Shown in pieces: positions 9,602 to 19,019 of a stretch of DNA of 64,000 nt; position 1 is the first letter of the stretch, and every line of letters starts with the position of its first letter. The translations under genes and the position numbers were made by a program. The notes beneath the pieces are model-generated. The model was not told the origin of the DNA. It ran no database searches and saw only the letters and a list, made by a program, of their open reading frames with translations. Source of the stretch: Fuerstiella sp. (GTDB taxonomy: Bacteria > Planctomycetota > Planctomycetia > Planctomycetales > Planctomycetaceae); the NCBI GenBank assembly GCA_014238335.1, contig JABABI010000022.1:1-64000 (forward strand), given 5' to 3'.

Positions 9602-10459
9602 TCATGTCGTTGTCAGATTGCGGAAGCGTTCCAGCAGTTCGCCGGTCACCGACCCCGGTTTTCCCGTGCCGATGGTTCGACCGTCAAGACTGACGGCGGC
9701 GATGACTTCGGCCGCGGTTCCGGTCAGAAAACATTCGTCGGCTGTAAAAATGTCGTGCCGCACTAATGGAACTTCCTGTACTGCGATTCCCGCATTCCGG
9801 GCAAGTCCGATGACGGCATTACGCGTGAGTCCTTCCAGGATGCCTGCTTCCGGTGGTGGAGTCTTGAGCACACCGTTCTTAACGATGAAAATATTGTCAC
9901 CCGTACATTCCGCAACTTCGCCTTTGTGATTCAGCATCAAAGCTTCAACCGTGCCTGCATCCGTGCCTTCGATCTTGGCCAGGATATTGTTCAGGTAGTT
10001 CAGGGATTTGATACGCGGACTGAGTGCGGCAGAATGATTTCGAATGGTGCTGGCTGTGATCAGCTTCAGACCATTGTCGTACAGTTCCTGTGGATACAGA
10101 GAAATTGAATCCGCGATAATGATCACCTGCGGATTACTGGTGCGCTGTGGGTCGATGCCCAGTGTGCCTGCGCCACGTGTCACGACCAAACGTACATAGC
10201 CGTCGGCGATATCATTGGCGACGACGGTATCGCGCACCGCCTGAATCATCTGGTCCGGCGTCAGCGGGATTTCCAGCCGAATCGATAATGCACTTTCGTA
10301 CAGTCGGTCAATGTGTTCCCGTTCCAGAAACACCTTGCTGCCGTAGACGCGAATGCCTTCAAAAATGCCGTCACCGTACAGCAGTCCGTGATCAAACACA
10401 CTGACGACAGCCTGCTCCTCAGGGACCAGTTTTCCTGACAGATAAATCTGCAAAGACAT
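9602..10459 (-). CDS. ilvE: Branched-chain amino acid aminotransferase (class IV PLP)
   Basis: VSVFDHGLLYGDGIFEGIRVYG, TRGAGTLGIDPQ, IKSLNYLNNILAKIEG, EVAECTGDNIFIVKNG, DECFLTGTAAEVIAAVSLDGRTIG. Confidence 0.9.
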   Translation of the reverse strand: MSLQIYLSGKLVPEEQAVVSVFDHGLLYGDGIFEGIRVYGSKVFLEREHIDRLYESALSIRLEIPLTPDQMIQAVRDTVVANDIADGYVRLVVTRGAGTLGIDPQRTSNPQVIIIADSISLYPQELYDNGLKLITASTIRNHSAALSPRIKSLNYLNNILAKIEGTDAGTVEALMLNHKGEVAECTGDNIFIVKNGVLKTPPPEAGILEGLTRNAVIGLARNAGIAVQEVPLVRHDIFTADECFLTGTAAEVIAAVSLDGRTIGTGKPGSVTGELLERFRNLTTT

Positions 10460-11277
10460 CTTGAGAACTCGCAATCATGTCATGAATGGAACGCCGCACA
10501 AATGTTCGGCGTCGTTCGATGAATCAATTCACCGTATTGTGTGGATTCCGGTCGCGGCTGGGCCTCACAGCCGCAGTTCGAACAGTCCTGAGGGCCGTCA
10601 CGCAACAGTGTCTGCACATGATGACGTCCAGAACACTGAATGTGTTCGCTGCTTTTATAACAACGCCCCGTGGCGGAAACACTGAGACGTACGGGCAAAT
10701 TCGTACTGTGCTCGAAGTTGTGTGACCTAACCCGTGAAAAACGAAAATCGAGCAGGCGAAAAGGGATATCAGCCCACTGGAATTGTTCCGGCCCTCGAAT
10801 TCTCGCTCGCGCTCCGGCTTGTCCGGCGATTCGCGTTGTTGAGATATTTTCCCTGCCGACCTGTTGTTCTGACCAATCATCCGCGCAGCTCCGCCCATAC
10901 CTTACGTGTTTTCCGGCAGGAGGCGGAAAAACCCAGGGAGGGGATGCATGTGTCGTTTGAGCAACGGTGATTCGCAACAAAAGTGCTGTTCATGCAGTTG
11001 CGTTTAATGCTTTTGGCAATTCACCCTGATTACCGGTTTTAAACATTCTGTTTGAGGCCATCCGGCATGTCCGGCGCAGTGGTCTGTGGTCTGATGATTG
11101 CGAGCACTGAGAATTCTGCACTTGAAGTTCGAATCTTAGAATTGGAAGATCAAAGACGCGTACGTGAGGCGCATGCCGGTGTAGATTTCGTTCATGTGAA
11201 ACCGCGACATTCACAGAGCCAGGAACCGCGACCATGCGGTGCTTCTCTGCCAGAGCGTGAGTACAGGAAGACAATCA

Positions 11278-12114
11278 TTGAGTGATATCGCGTTCATCAA
11301 AATGCACGGTGCGGGCAACGACTACGTCTTTATTGACGGATTCGTTACGCCCATGCCGCGGTCTCCGGAACAGCTGGCTCGCAAAGTCAGCGATCGGTAC
11401 TTCGGCATCGGAGCCGACGGATTGATCGTGATGTCACCAGTTGATCACGCTGATGTTGAGATGCGCATGTGGAATGCGGATGGAAGCGAAGGTGCGATGT
11501 GCGGTAATGGCGTCAGGTGCGTGGCGCTCTGGATGCACCGGCGGAACAGGAGTTCCGGCACCTGCCAGGTTCAGACCGCATCCGGAATGGTGACGGTCAT
11601 AACAGTGAAGCTGGATCGCAGTGGCAGCGGCGGAGTCTTCTCTGTGGACATGGGCCAGCCGAACGCAGCCACCGATTCGGAACGGCTGCCAGGCATCAGC
11701 CTGCCCGGCGCCGATTCGGATATTGAGTTCACAGCGGTGTCGCTCGGAAATCCGCATGCCGTCGTCTTTGTCGACGATTTAACTGATCGCGTCGTGCGGC
11801 ACGTGGGAAGTAAGGTTGAGCAACATTCACGTTTTCCCGATCGCACCAACGTGGAATGGGTGCAGGTGGTGTCCCCGACTGAAATCACTGTTCGCGTCTG
11901 GGAACGTGGCAGTGGAGAAACACTGGCCTGCGGTACCGGAGCATGCGCTGCGATCGTAGCGGCAATTCAGCGCGGATATTGTTCAGCGGATCATGAGATC
12001 ACCGTCAATATGCTCGGAGGACGGTTGCAGGTACGAATGGACGAAATCGGGAACATCTGGCTGACGGGGCCCGCTCAGGTCAGCTTTTCCGGGATACTGC
12101 CCGTCCAGGACTGA
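11278..12114 (+). CDS. dapF: Diaminopimelate epimerase (probable TTG start)
   Basis: FIKMHGAGNDYVFIDG, NADGSEGAMCGNGVRC, SLGNPHAVVFVDD, WERGSGETLACGTGACAAIVA, both catalytic Cys contexts present. Confidence 0.93.
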   Translation: MSDIAFIKMHGAGNDYVFIDGFVTPMPRSPEQLARKVSDRYFGIGADGLIVMSPVDHADVEMRMWNADGSEGAMCGNGVRCVALWMHRRNRSSGTCQVQTASGMVTVITVKLDRSGSGGVFSVDMGQPNAATDSERLPGISLPGADSDIEFTAVSLGNPHAVVFVDDLTDRVVRHVGSKVEQHSRFPDRTNVEWVQVVSPTEITVRVWERGSGETLACGTGACAAIVAAIQRGYCSADHEITVNMLGGRLQVRMDEIGNIWLTGPAQVSFSGILPVQD

Positions 12115-12338
12115 CTGCTGAGCGAGCACCGTGGTCCTGGCCAAGACCACACCATCGCACGACCGGCCAAACGCGTGGAAAACTGCGGGTTGTCCGGTTT
12201 GCATGGTTCGACAGCAGAATTGCTGGGATTTATGGTCCAACATTCCCCCGAAAACGCCGGAAATCGCGATAGATATCGATGATCTGGGCGTCTTGTCTGC
12301 CACAAACACGCCACCTCAGTACGCTGAGCCTGTCTCCG

Positions 12339-13529
12339 ATGTACGTCCTGCCTCATCAATGCCAAACCCTCTGCCTGACAGCTTTGTTGCTTGCCGTTGC
12401 TGTTTGCGCCGACAGATTAGAGGCACAGGAGGACAAACGCGACGATAAGTCGACGAAGTCCGTAGAGCAACCGACGAAGTCGGTTCAGGAGTTGGTCGAG
12501 GGCCTGGGATCAGACAGTTTTACTGTGCGGCGGGCGGCCCGAGCAGCCCTTAAGGAGAGTGGTCAGACGGCGATTCCGGATTTGCGGAAGATCGAGTCGA
12601 CCAGTACTCTGGAAGTGAAGGCTCAGATTCAATCAATTCTGCGTTTGCTGGAACGCGAGTCATTCGGGGGCCGGTTGACTCAGCTGCAGAAGACGCTGGC
12701 TGCCGCAGATGCGAAGGTGCTGCCGGAATGGAAACGATTTTCCACGCTGGTTGGTTCTGACAGGAAATCGGTTGAGTTGTATCTTCGGCTGTTGAAGTCT
12801 GAAGCCGACCTGTTTGGTACAGCAATGAATTCACCAAAGACTCTGCCTGCGCAAATTCAGGTGCGGGTTGCTGAGCTGATTCAGACGACGCGGCCAGCCT
12901 CAGAGAAATCCGAACAGTTTTCCGTGGACTCTTATGCCGCTGTGTTGCTGCTGGCCGGTAACGGAGAGATTCGGTTACCGGGAGGCAGTTCCACGGGCAT
13001 CAGTGCGATGCTGAAGCAACCACAATTCATGGCCGCGGTTGGATCGCCGGAACATGGCAAAGCCTTCAGTCGTCTCGCGGGAGCCTACATTCTGCGAGAA
13101 CGTATCGCCCCCGCTGTGCTGATGTCCTTTGCTCGACGACATCCGATTCCTGAAGGACCGATCCTGGCTCGCAGAGTACTACAGACCGCTCGTGGCACAT
13201 ACCCACTGTCGGCTCTGATGTTGCTGGCCGAACAGGGGACTGTCCAGGATCTGCCATTGCTGGAGTCTCTGTTTAAGAACAAGTCAATCCTAATTGGGAA
13301 ACAAGACAGAACGGGTTATCTTGTCGAAATCGGCGACCTTGCTATTGTCGTCGCCATTCATCTTCGTGGCAAGGATCCCCGTGACTTCGGTTTTAATCCG
13401 AAAAGTGACCGCGCTCAGGCATTTCGCTTCGTGCCAGAGACAACGGGATTTGAGTCGGAGGATGCTCGAGCGAAAGCTCACGCCATCTACGCAGAAAGAT
13501 TCCCTGCCGACTCCGCAGTAGCTAAGTAA
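12339..13529 (+). CDS. Secreted HEAT-repeat-like protein
   Basis: Signal peptide MYVLPHQCQTLCLTALLLAVAVCA; VQELVEGLGSDSFTVRRAARAALKESGQTAIPDLRKIESTSTLEVKAQIQSILRLL resembles HEAT helices. Confidence 0.6.
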   Translation: MYVLPHQCQTLCLTALLLAVAVCADRLEAQEDKRDDKSTKSVEQPTKSVQELVEGLGSDSFTVRRAARAALKESGQTAIPDLRKIESTSTLEVKAQIQSILRLLERESFGGRLTQLQKTLAAADAKVLPEWKRFSTLVGSDRKSVELYLRLLKSEADLFGTAMNSPKTLPAQIQVRVAELIQTTRPASEKSEQFSVDSYAAVLLLAGNGEIRLPGGSSTGISAMLKQPQFMAAVGSPEHGKAFSRLAGAYILRERIAPAVLMSFARRHPIPEGPILARRVLQTARGTYPLSALMLLAEQGTVQDLPLLESLFKNKSILIGKQDRTGYLVEIGDLAIVVAIHLRGKDPRDFGFNPKSDRAQAFRFVPETTGFESEDARAKAHAIYAERFPADSAVAK

Positions 13530-13796
13530 ACGGCGGAATGGTCCGGACGGATCTGCCTTGCTGTCTCAACGGTAGGCGATCAACGCAGCAGCCGATAGAC
13601 TGCCTGCTGCCCGATTGTCACCTGTTGCTCAAGCGTGGGCTGACAATGCCTGGCTAGAGCAGTCGTTTACTTAGTTCCGTAGACGATACTGGCTCGTGGG
13701 AGTCACCAAACTGCTGTTAAAAACACTCTTCGCGGCCACAAGTCAGCGTGAAACGCTGCGAACCGCAGCCAGACGCAACCCGCCAGAGAATCGATC

Positions 13797-14405
13797 GTGT
13801 CGGAATCAACTCACCCGGAAAATCAGGCAAGCCTGCGTCGCAGTCCCGAGCTGGTCAATCGTAATCAATCGCAATTGTTGGTTGTGGACGTGCAGCAAAG
13901 GCTGATGCCCGTCATTCACCATGCCGAGCGGATTGAAAACCGTATCGTTCTTCTGCTGGATGCTGCCGCGGCGCTGGGTGTTCCGGTCATCGTCTCTGAA
14001 CAATATCCTAAGGGACTGGGCGCGACGATTGATTCGATTGCTCAGCACCACGTTTCCAGGCAGCGGTTTGAGAAGATTCGGTTCAGTGCGGCCGAGGAAT
14101 TTCAGACACTCTGCGCGTCCGCCGATGCCGCCGTGGCAGTGGACCGCTGTGATCAGGTGGTCATCGTCGGCATTGAAGCGCACATCTGCGTCCTGCAGAC
14201 GGCCATGGATCTGCTGGCTCAGAGTTATCGGGTCTTCGTTGTTGAGGACGCGGTCAGCAGTCGTCGCGAGTCTGACCACCGCACGGCGATGAACCGCCTG
14301 CGCGATGCTGGCGCTGTGATTTGCACCGCCGAAAGCGTGGTCTTTGAATGGTGCGAAGAAGCCGGCACCGACGAATTTCGCGTCCTCAGCCGCCTGGTGC
14401 GGTAA
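13797..14405 (+). CDS. Isochorismatase-family hydrolase (GTG start)
   Basis: NQSQLLVVDVQQRLMPVI, VIVSEQYPKGLGATI, DQVVIVGIEAHICVLQTAMDLL. Confidence 0.88.
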   Translation: MSESTHPENQASLRRSPELVNRNQSQLLVVDVQQRLMPVIHHAERIENRIVLLLDAAAALGVPVIVSEQYPKGLGATIDSIAQHHVSRQRFEKIRFSAAEEFQTLCASADAAVAVDRCDQVVIVGIEAHICVLQTAMDLLAQSYRVFVVEDAVSSRRESDHRTAMNRLRDAGAVICTAESVVFEWCEEAGTDEFRVLSRLVR

Positions 14406-14793
14406 TCCACCGAAGGGCAGGGACAAAACAACGCGTTCCGATCAGGCGTGTTCCCGCGATAGTGTTTGCCCTTTTGAGTTCTGTTCAACGTGAACCGGGG
14501 CGGCCGATCGTTCGCAAGATAACTCTCGGAGCTTTCGAACGCGCAGACTTTGTGGCGATCAGTAACACTGACGTGGTCGCAGAGGTTGTCGCAGACGTGC
14601 GATTCTGAATCTGTCTGCCTTTCGGCGACCGCCATTGTGTGGCTGACATTTACAGACCTCTGTCATCACATCAGGCTGTCTGTCGACAGCCGACGTGACC
14701 TTCAAAAAGCCTCAGCTCATTTTGCGAGGTATCGTAAATCTATGGAGAGGTGTTGATGAAGAAACGGGCAATTAATCGAGTTCTTCGCAGACA

Positions 14794-15769
14794 TCAATTG
14801 CTGCAATCGATGCCGTTGCAACGCGGGGCCGACCGAACCGCATGGCTGCAATACTGGCTGCCACGATCGGAATGATGAAGCAGTCCGATCACGTCATCGC
14901 GACGGCCTAACGCCATCTCCAACGCCGACAAATACACGTCTGTTGTCATTTCAACATCTATCGACCAGCCCACCACTTTGCGCGAATGAACGTCGATAAT
15001 AACCCCCAGGTAAAGCCACCCCGTGTTTGTCGAAATGTACGTCAGGTCGGAAACCCAGACTTCGTTCGGGCAATCGCGATAAAACTCACGATTGACTGTA
15101 TTTTTGCCACCGGAAGGCCGTGATTCGAATTCGTTGTGCAAATCCGTTGTGCAAATCCGTTGTGCAAATGTGAAAACGACGATGAGTCGAATCCATAATC
15201 GCCTCCTTTGGCATCAATTTCGCCACCGTGGTTTCGCAGATTTCAAAACCACGATCGACAAGTTCCAAGTGCATTCGAGGACTGCCGTACGAGTCCTTGT
15301 GACGCTCCGAACGAACCTGTTCTATCTGAGATATAAGTTCCGACTGACGCTGTGAACGGGCACTCACCGGGCGTTTTGCCAGGCACGGAATCCACTCCGA
15401 CTCACGTCCAGCACATCACACACCAATGGGATCGTCCACTCTTCGCGGTGCTGTGAAAAGAACTGAAACCTCAGTTGTTTTCCTGCGCGAAGAAGGCCGT
15501 CGCTTTTTTAGTATCTTACGTTCCATACGAAGACGGCCAACTTCCTTCCGCAGGCGATACAGCCCCTCCTGTTCGTCTTTCGAAAACCCCGACGAATCGT
15601 TGCCCTTACCGTATTTCTTGCGCCACGTCCGGAGCAAATTTTGATTGATCCCCAACTCCCGGGCCACCTGAACGGTCGTGTAACCCGGGTCTTCTACCAT
15701 TGATATCGCATTTTGACGAAACTCGTGACTGTATTTACGGTGGACTTGTTTCTCTGATTTCTTCGACAT
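14794..15769 (-). pseudogene. Degenerate IS3-family transposase (OrfA plus frameshifted, C-terminally truncated OrfB)
   Basis: OrfA (15416..15769) has HTH: KYSHEFRQNAISMVEDPGYTTVQVARELGINQNLLRTWRKKYG; OrfB pieces in different frames: FQFFSQHREEWTIPLVCDVLDVSRSGFRAWQNAR (manual), VSARSQRQSELISQIEQVRSERHKDSYGSPRMHLEL, and rve core NEVWVSDLTYISTNTGWLYLGVIIDVHSRKVVGW...LLHHSDRGSQYCSHAVRSAPRCNGIDCSN* lacking the usual C-terminal end. Confidence 0.9.
15132..15169. repeat. 13-bp tandem repeat (cgttgtgcaaatc, ~2.9 copies) inside IS3 OrfB
   Basis: Direct reading: cgttgtgcaaatc cgttgtgcaaatc cgttgtgcaaat; unit length not a multiple of 3. Confidence 0.95.
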
Positions 15770-15988
15770 CTCTTGCGTGTATTATAACACGCTTAGCTGA
15801 GCGTCCACTTTCCGTAGGGAACTCCACAACGCTGGGGAAACAAAACAAGTGGCGCTGTCCGACTAATGAGCCAGGACCGTCTGCGGCAATCGCTAAACTG
15901 CTGAAGTCTTTCCATGGTGAGCGGGCGATCCATCGGTCTGTTGTCCGGAATGCTCTGCGACCCGTGTGTTGGCAATCAATACCGGCGC

Positions 15989-16017
15989 AAAAAAAGCCGC
16001 GTCCGAGGGACGCGGCT
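15989..16017 (-). terminator. Rho-independent terminator downstream of the Hsp70 gene
   Basis: Minus strand: AGCCGCGTCC-CTC-GGACGCGGCT followed by TTTTTT; 10-bp perfect stem. Confidence 0.85.
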
Positions 16018-16043
16018 GAAGCCCATGGGCGTAGGCGGCAGAA

Positions 16044-17621
16044 TTATTCGACGTCGTAATCCTTGGTCAACGCACTCAGAGCGTCAACGATCTCCTCATC
16101 CTTCATCCCGGATTCACGAACGATTTCCGCAGACGCCTCATTGTTACCGGTCAGTTCCTTGGCCGATGCACTGATTCGCCCGGACCCATCGTACGCGTAA
16201 GTGATTTCGATCGGTGAACCTTTCGGCAGGCTGCTGGGAAGATTAAAGACTCGGAAGTCTCCGATCAATTCACAGGCTGCCGGATCGACCGCGTCGCCCT
16301 CAAGAATTTCCACGTGGACTCGTTCCTGACCATCAGTATTTGTGCCGAACCGTTGGTTTACGCTGTGCGGCACAGGCGTGTTTTTCGGAATCATGATGTG
16401 GTTGATCTTGCGCGACTTGTCGCTTGGATCTGAGATCTTAATACCCAGAGAATGCGAATTCACGTCACTGGTGCGGACAGAATTAAGTCGCTTCTGAACA
16501 CTCTCGACAACCTTACTGGTTCCGTCGCCGTGTCGAGCTTCCAGAATCGCCGCGTGGATGGCAGCGCCTTCAGCAACAGCACGTTCCGGCATCAACTCAC
16601 GCGAAGGCTCATGGCCTGTGACTTCACGCAGCATCTGTTCGACGACCGGCATCAGTGTGGAACCACCCACCAGAATGACTTCGTCCAGAACTCCGGGTTT
16701 TACACCAGCCTGCTGCATCACGAGTTCGGTCGTGTCTTTGGTTCTCTGAAGCAGGTCAGCCGTCATTCGTTCGAACTCGGCCCGCGTCAATGAAACCGAC
16801 AGCGTCTTGCCCTTGAAGTAGACGCTCAGCGGCACCTGCGACTTGTCGCTAAGGTCGCGTTTGGCGTCTTCTGATTCCTGATGGAACTGACGAATGGTGT
16901 CTGGATCCGTCGACGGATCTTCACCATATTTTTGTTTGAACTGTTCAACAAGGTGATCTGCCAGTCGCTTGCTCCAGTCAAGCCCCCCCAGCATCACGTC
17001 ACCGTCGGTGGCCAGAACGCGGAAGTTGGTTGGCGTGTAACGTACGATCGTCACGTCAAACGTTCCACCACCCAAGTCATACACCAGGATGGTCTTTTCG
17101 TCGCTGGCCAGGTCTGTGCGACCGAGCTCGCCCTTTTGCCATGCATAGGCCAAAGTCGCCGCAGTCGGTTCGTTGATAATGTCAATCACGTTCAGGCCGG
17201 CGATTCGACCGGCATCCTGGGTTGCCTTTCGACGCACATCGTTGAAGTAATAGGGCACTGTGATCACAGCGTTGGCGATCGGCCCAATTTCCTTTTCTGC
17301 GTCCTGCTTCATTTTCTTGATGATCAGGGCAGAAATGAACTCGGGGGTCAGTTTCTTGTTCTGATACGTCACGTAGTATTCGCTGTTCCCCATTTCACGC
17401 TTGATGGCTTCGACAATTTGGTCTGAGGAGGCGACTGATATTCTCTCGAAGGTGGGTCCAACCACAACGCTTTCCTCGTCCAGCAGGACGACGGACGGCG
17501 TAATGGGACGTCCGTCAGCGTTATTAGCCAGCGTGGGGTTACCATCGTCATCCATGTATGCAATGGCTGAATAGGTTGTGCCGAGGTCGATACCGACAGT
17601 TCTGCCTTCAAGAAACTTCAT
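16044..17621 (-). CDS. Hsp70/DnaK-family chaperone, short form
   Basis: 525 aa; VGIDLGTTYSAIAYMDDDG, VITVPYYFNDVRRKATQDAGRIAGLNVIDIINEPTAATLAYA, VYDLGGGTFDVTIV, VILVGGSTLMPVVEQML. Confidence 0.92.
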   Translation of the reverse strand: MKFLEGRTVGIDLGTTYSAIAYMDDDGNPTLANNADGRPITPSVVLLDEESVVVGPTFERISVASSDQIVEAIKREMGNSEYYVTYQNKKLTPEFISALIIKKMKQDAEKEIGPIANAVITVPYYFNDVRRKATQDAGRIAGLNVIDIINEPTAATLAYAWQKGELGRTDLASDEKTILVYDLGGGTFDVTIVRYTPTNFRVLATDGDVMLGGLDWSKRLADHLVEQFKQKYGEDPSTDPDTIRQFHQESEDAKRDLSDKSQVPLSVYFKGKTLSVSLTRAEFERMTADLLQRTKDTTELVMQQAGVKPGVLDEVILVGGSTLMPVVEQMLREVTGHEPSRELMPERAVAEGAAIHAAILEARHGDGTSKVVESVQKRLNSVRTSDVNSHSLGIKISDPSDKSRKINHIMIPKNTPVPHSVNQRFGTNTDGQERVHVEILEGDAVDPAACELIGDFRVFNLPSSLPKGSPIEITYAYDGSGRISASAKELTGNNEASAEIVRESGMKDEEIVDALSALTKDYDVE

Positions 17622-18051
17622 TTGCTGACCTTATTCGTTCAATGGACATGCCAGAAACGGAACCCTTAGGGGCCCAAACCTAATTGGGGAAAGCGGGGCT
17701 ATCTGCTTTCCATCAATGTTTATCGATGATTAGCCATTCTGGCCAGACTGCAACACCGTTGCAAGCACACCGGCAACTGAAAGCGGCTCCAAAGGAAGAT
17801 CGAAGGGGTCTGGCAGTCGTTTTGAACATCGAGCACTGTTCTGAGGACAGGCAATGGCACAATGCACCATAGTGAAGCCGACTCGATTGAATTGCTGTCT
17901 GATACGACCTTCCTGTCTGTTTTCTGATGTTGTTAATTTCCCCATCGATGGCAGCCGAAACGGAGTTGAGGTTCGGGCAGCCCGATACTATTAGTGTCCG
18001 TCAGATGCTTTCTGAGCTCTGTGCTGTGCCAAACATATCGGAGAAGTCACT

Positions 18052-19014
18052 GTGATGTCCGCGTTTTTCCTGCTGGCTGCCTTGTTGGATTCTCAGGCGG
18101 TCGTGTGTCACGATTCACTGGCTGCGCCGGACCAGGCGACAGAAAGTGACGATACTATGTCGTGCCTGAGCGGGTTCCTGTGGAAGCCAGCGGCATTTGC
18201 GGCAACCATCAAACCGGCTGCAGCCTCTGGGTTTGACTGGGGTATTTCCTTCCCTTCACCTCGTTCCGGTCCCGGCGGAGATATGTTTGTCGAATGGCGG
18301 AGGGCCCGACAGAACGGTGTCGTCTGTGAAGACGAACGTCCGGCAGTGATCGTTGTTCATGAATCGGGCCGGGGGATGCATGCCGGCAGAGCAATCGCTC
18401 AGGCATTGAGCAGCACCGGAATTCACACGTTCATGGTTCATCTGCCTGGCTATGGGCAACGATCTGTGCGCCGACCGGATCAGGGAAAGGAACTTGTCGA
18501 AGGGATCCGGCAGGGCGTCATGGATGCCCGCAGAGCGGCAGACGTCGTTAAATCACTGGACGGTGTTGATAAGAAGCACGTCAGCATCCTGGGAGTCAGT
18601 CTGGGCGGATTTGTAGCCTCACTGGCCGGCAGTCTGGATTCCGTTTTCGATCAGCACTTTCTTCTAATGGCCGGCGCCGATTTGCCGGCGATGTTTCAAC
18701 AGGGTGAACGTGAAGTCGCTGATCTGCGAAAGAGGATGGAAAGCTATCGAACCGGCGCCGAGCTGACGGCGTGGTTACGGCAGATAGAACCTGCACGCGT
18801 AGCCCATCGGTTGCCTGCGAGCCGGACGACGTTGTATGTGGCGATGTTCGACATCGTCGTGCCGCCGAGCTGTTCGGAAAAGCTGGCGACAACAATCGGA
18901 CTGCCGCCCGAACAGATTATTCGCATGCCGTGCGGGCACCACAGCGCCGTCGCATTTCTGCTGCCGATGGTGGTGGATGTCAGCAAACGTGTGCACGTGG
19001 CCTGCACGCCGTAA
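18052..19014 (+). CDS. Alpha/beta hydrolase
   Basis: 320 aa; AVIVVHESGRGMHAGRAIAQAL, nucleophile elbow ILGVSLGGFVASL, C-terminal CGHHSAVAF. Confidence 0.75.
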   Translation: MMSAFFLLAALLDSQAVVCHDSLAAPDQATESDDTMSCLSGFLWKPAAFAATIKPAAASGFDWGISFPSPRSGPGGDMFVEWRRARQNGVVCEDERPAVIVVHESGRGMHAGRAIAQALSSTGIHTFMVHLPGYGQRSVRRPDQGKELVEGIRQGVMDARRAADVVKSLDGVDKKHVSILGVSLGGFVASLAGSLDSVFDQHFLLMAGADLPAMFQQGEREVADLRKRMESYRTGAELTAWLRQIEPARVAHRLPASRTTLYVAMFDIVVPPSCSEKLATTIGLPPEQIIRMPCGHHSAVAFLLPMVVDVSKRVHVACTP

Positions 19015-19019
19015 CCCTG

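Noticed and set aside
11120-11150. tRNA T-arm-like string 'agttcgaatctt'
   Set aside because: No accompanying acceptor, D or anticodon arms could be folded around it by eye.
15132-15169. Short direct repeats as a possible CRISPR array
   Set aside because: Only about three 13-bp units with no spacers; an expansion inside a transposase pseudogene.
15503-15509. Programmed -1 ribosomal frameshift site (A_AAA_AAG) in the IS3 OrfA
   Set aside because: The heptamer is there, but the -1 frame stops soon after (ATAFFAQENN*) and OrfB is broken by other frameshifts, so homopolymer decay is the simpler explanation.
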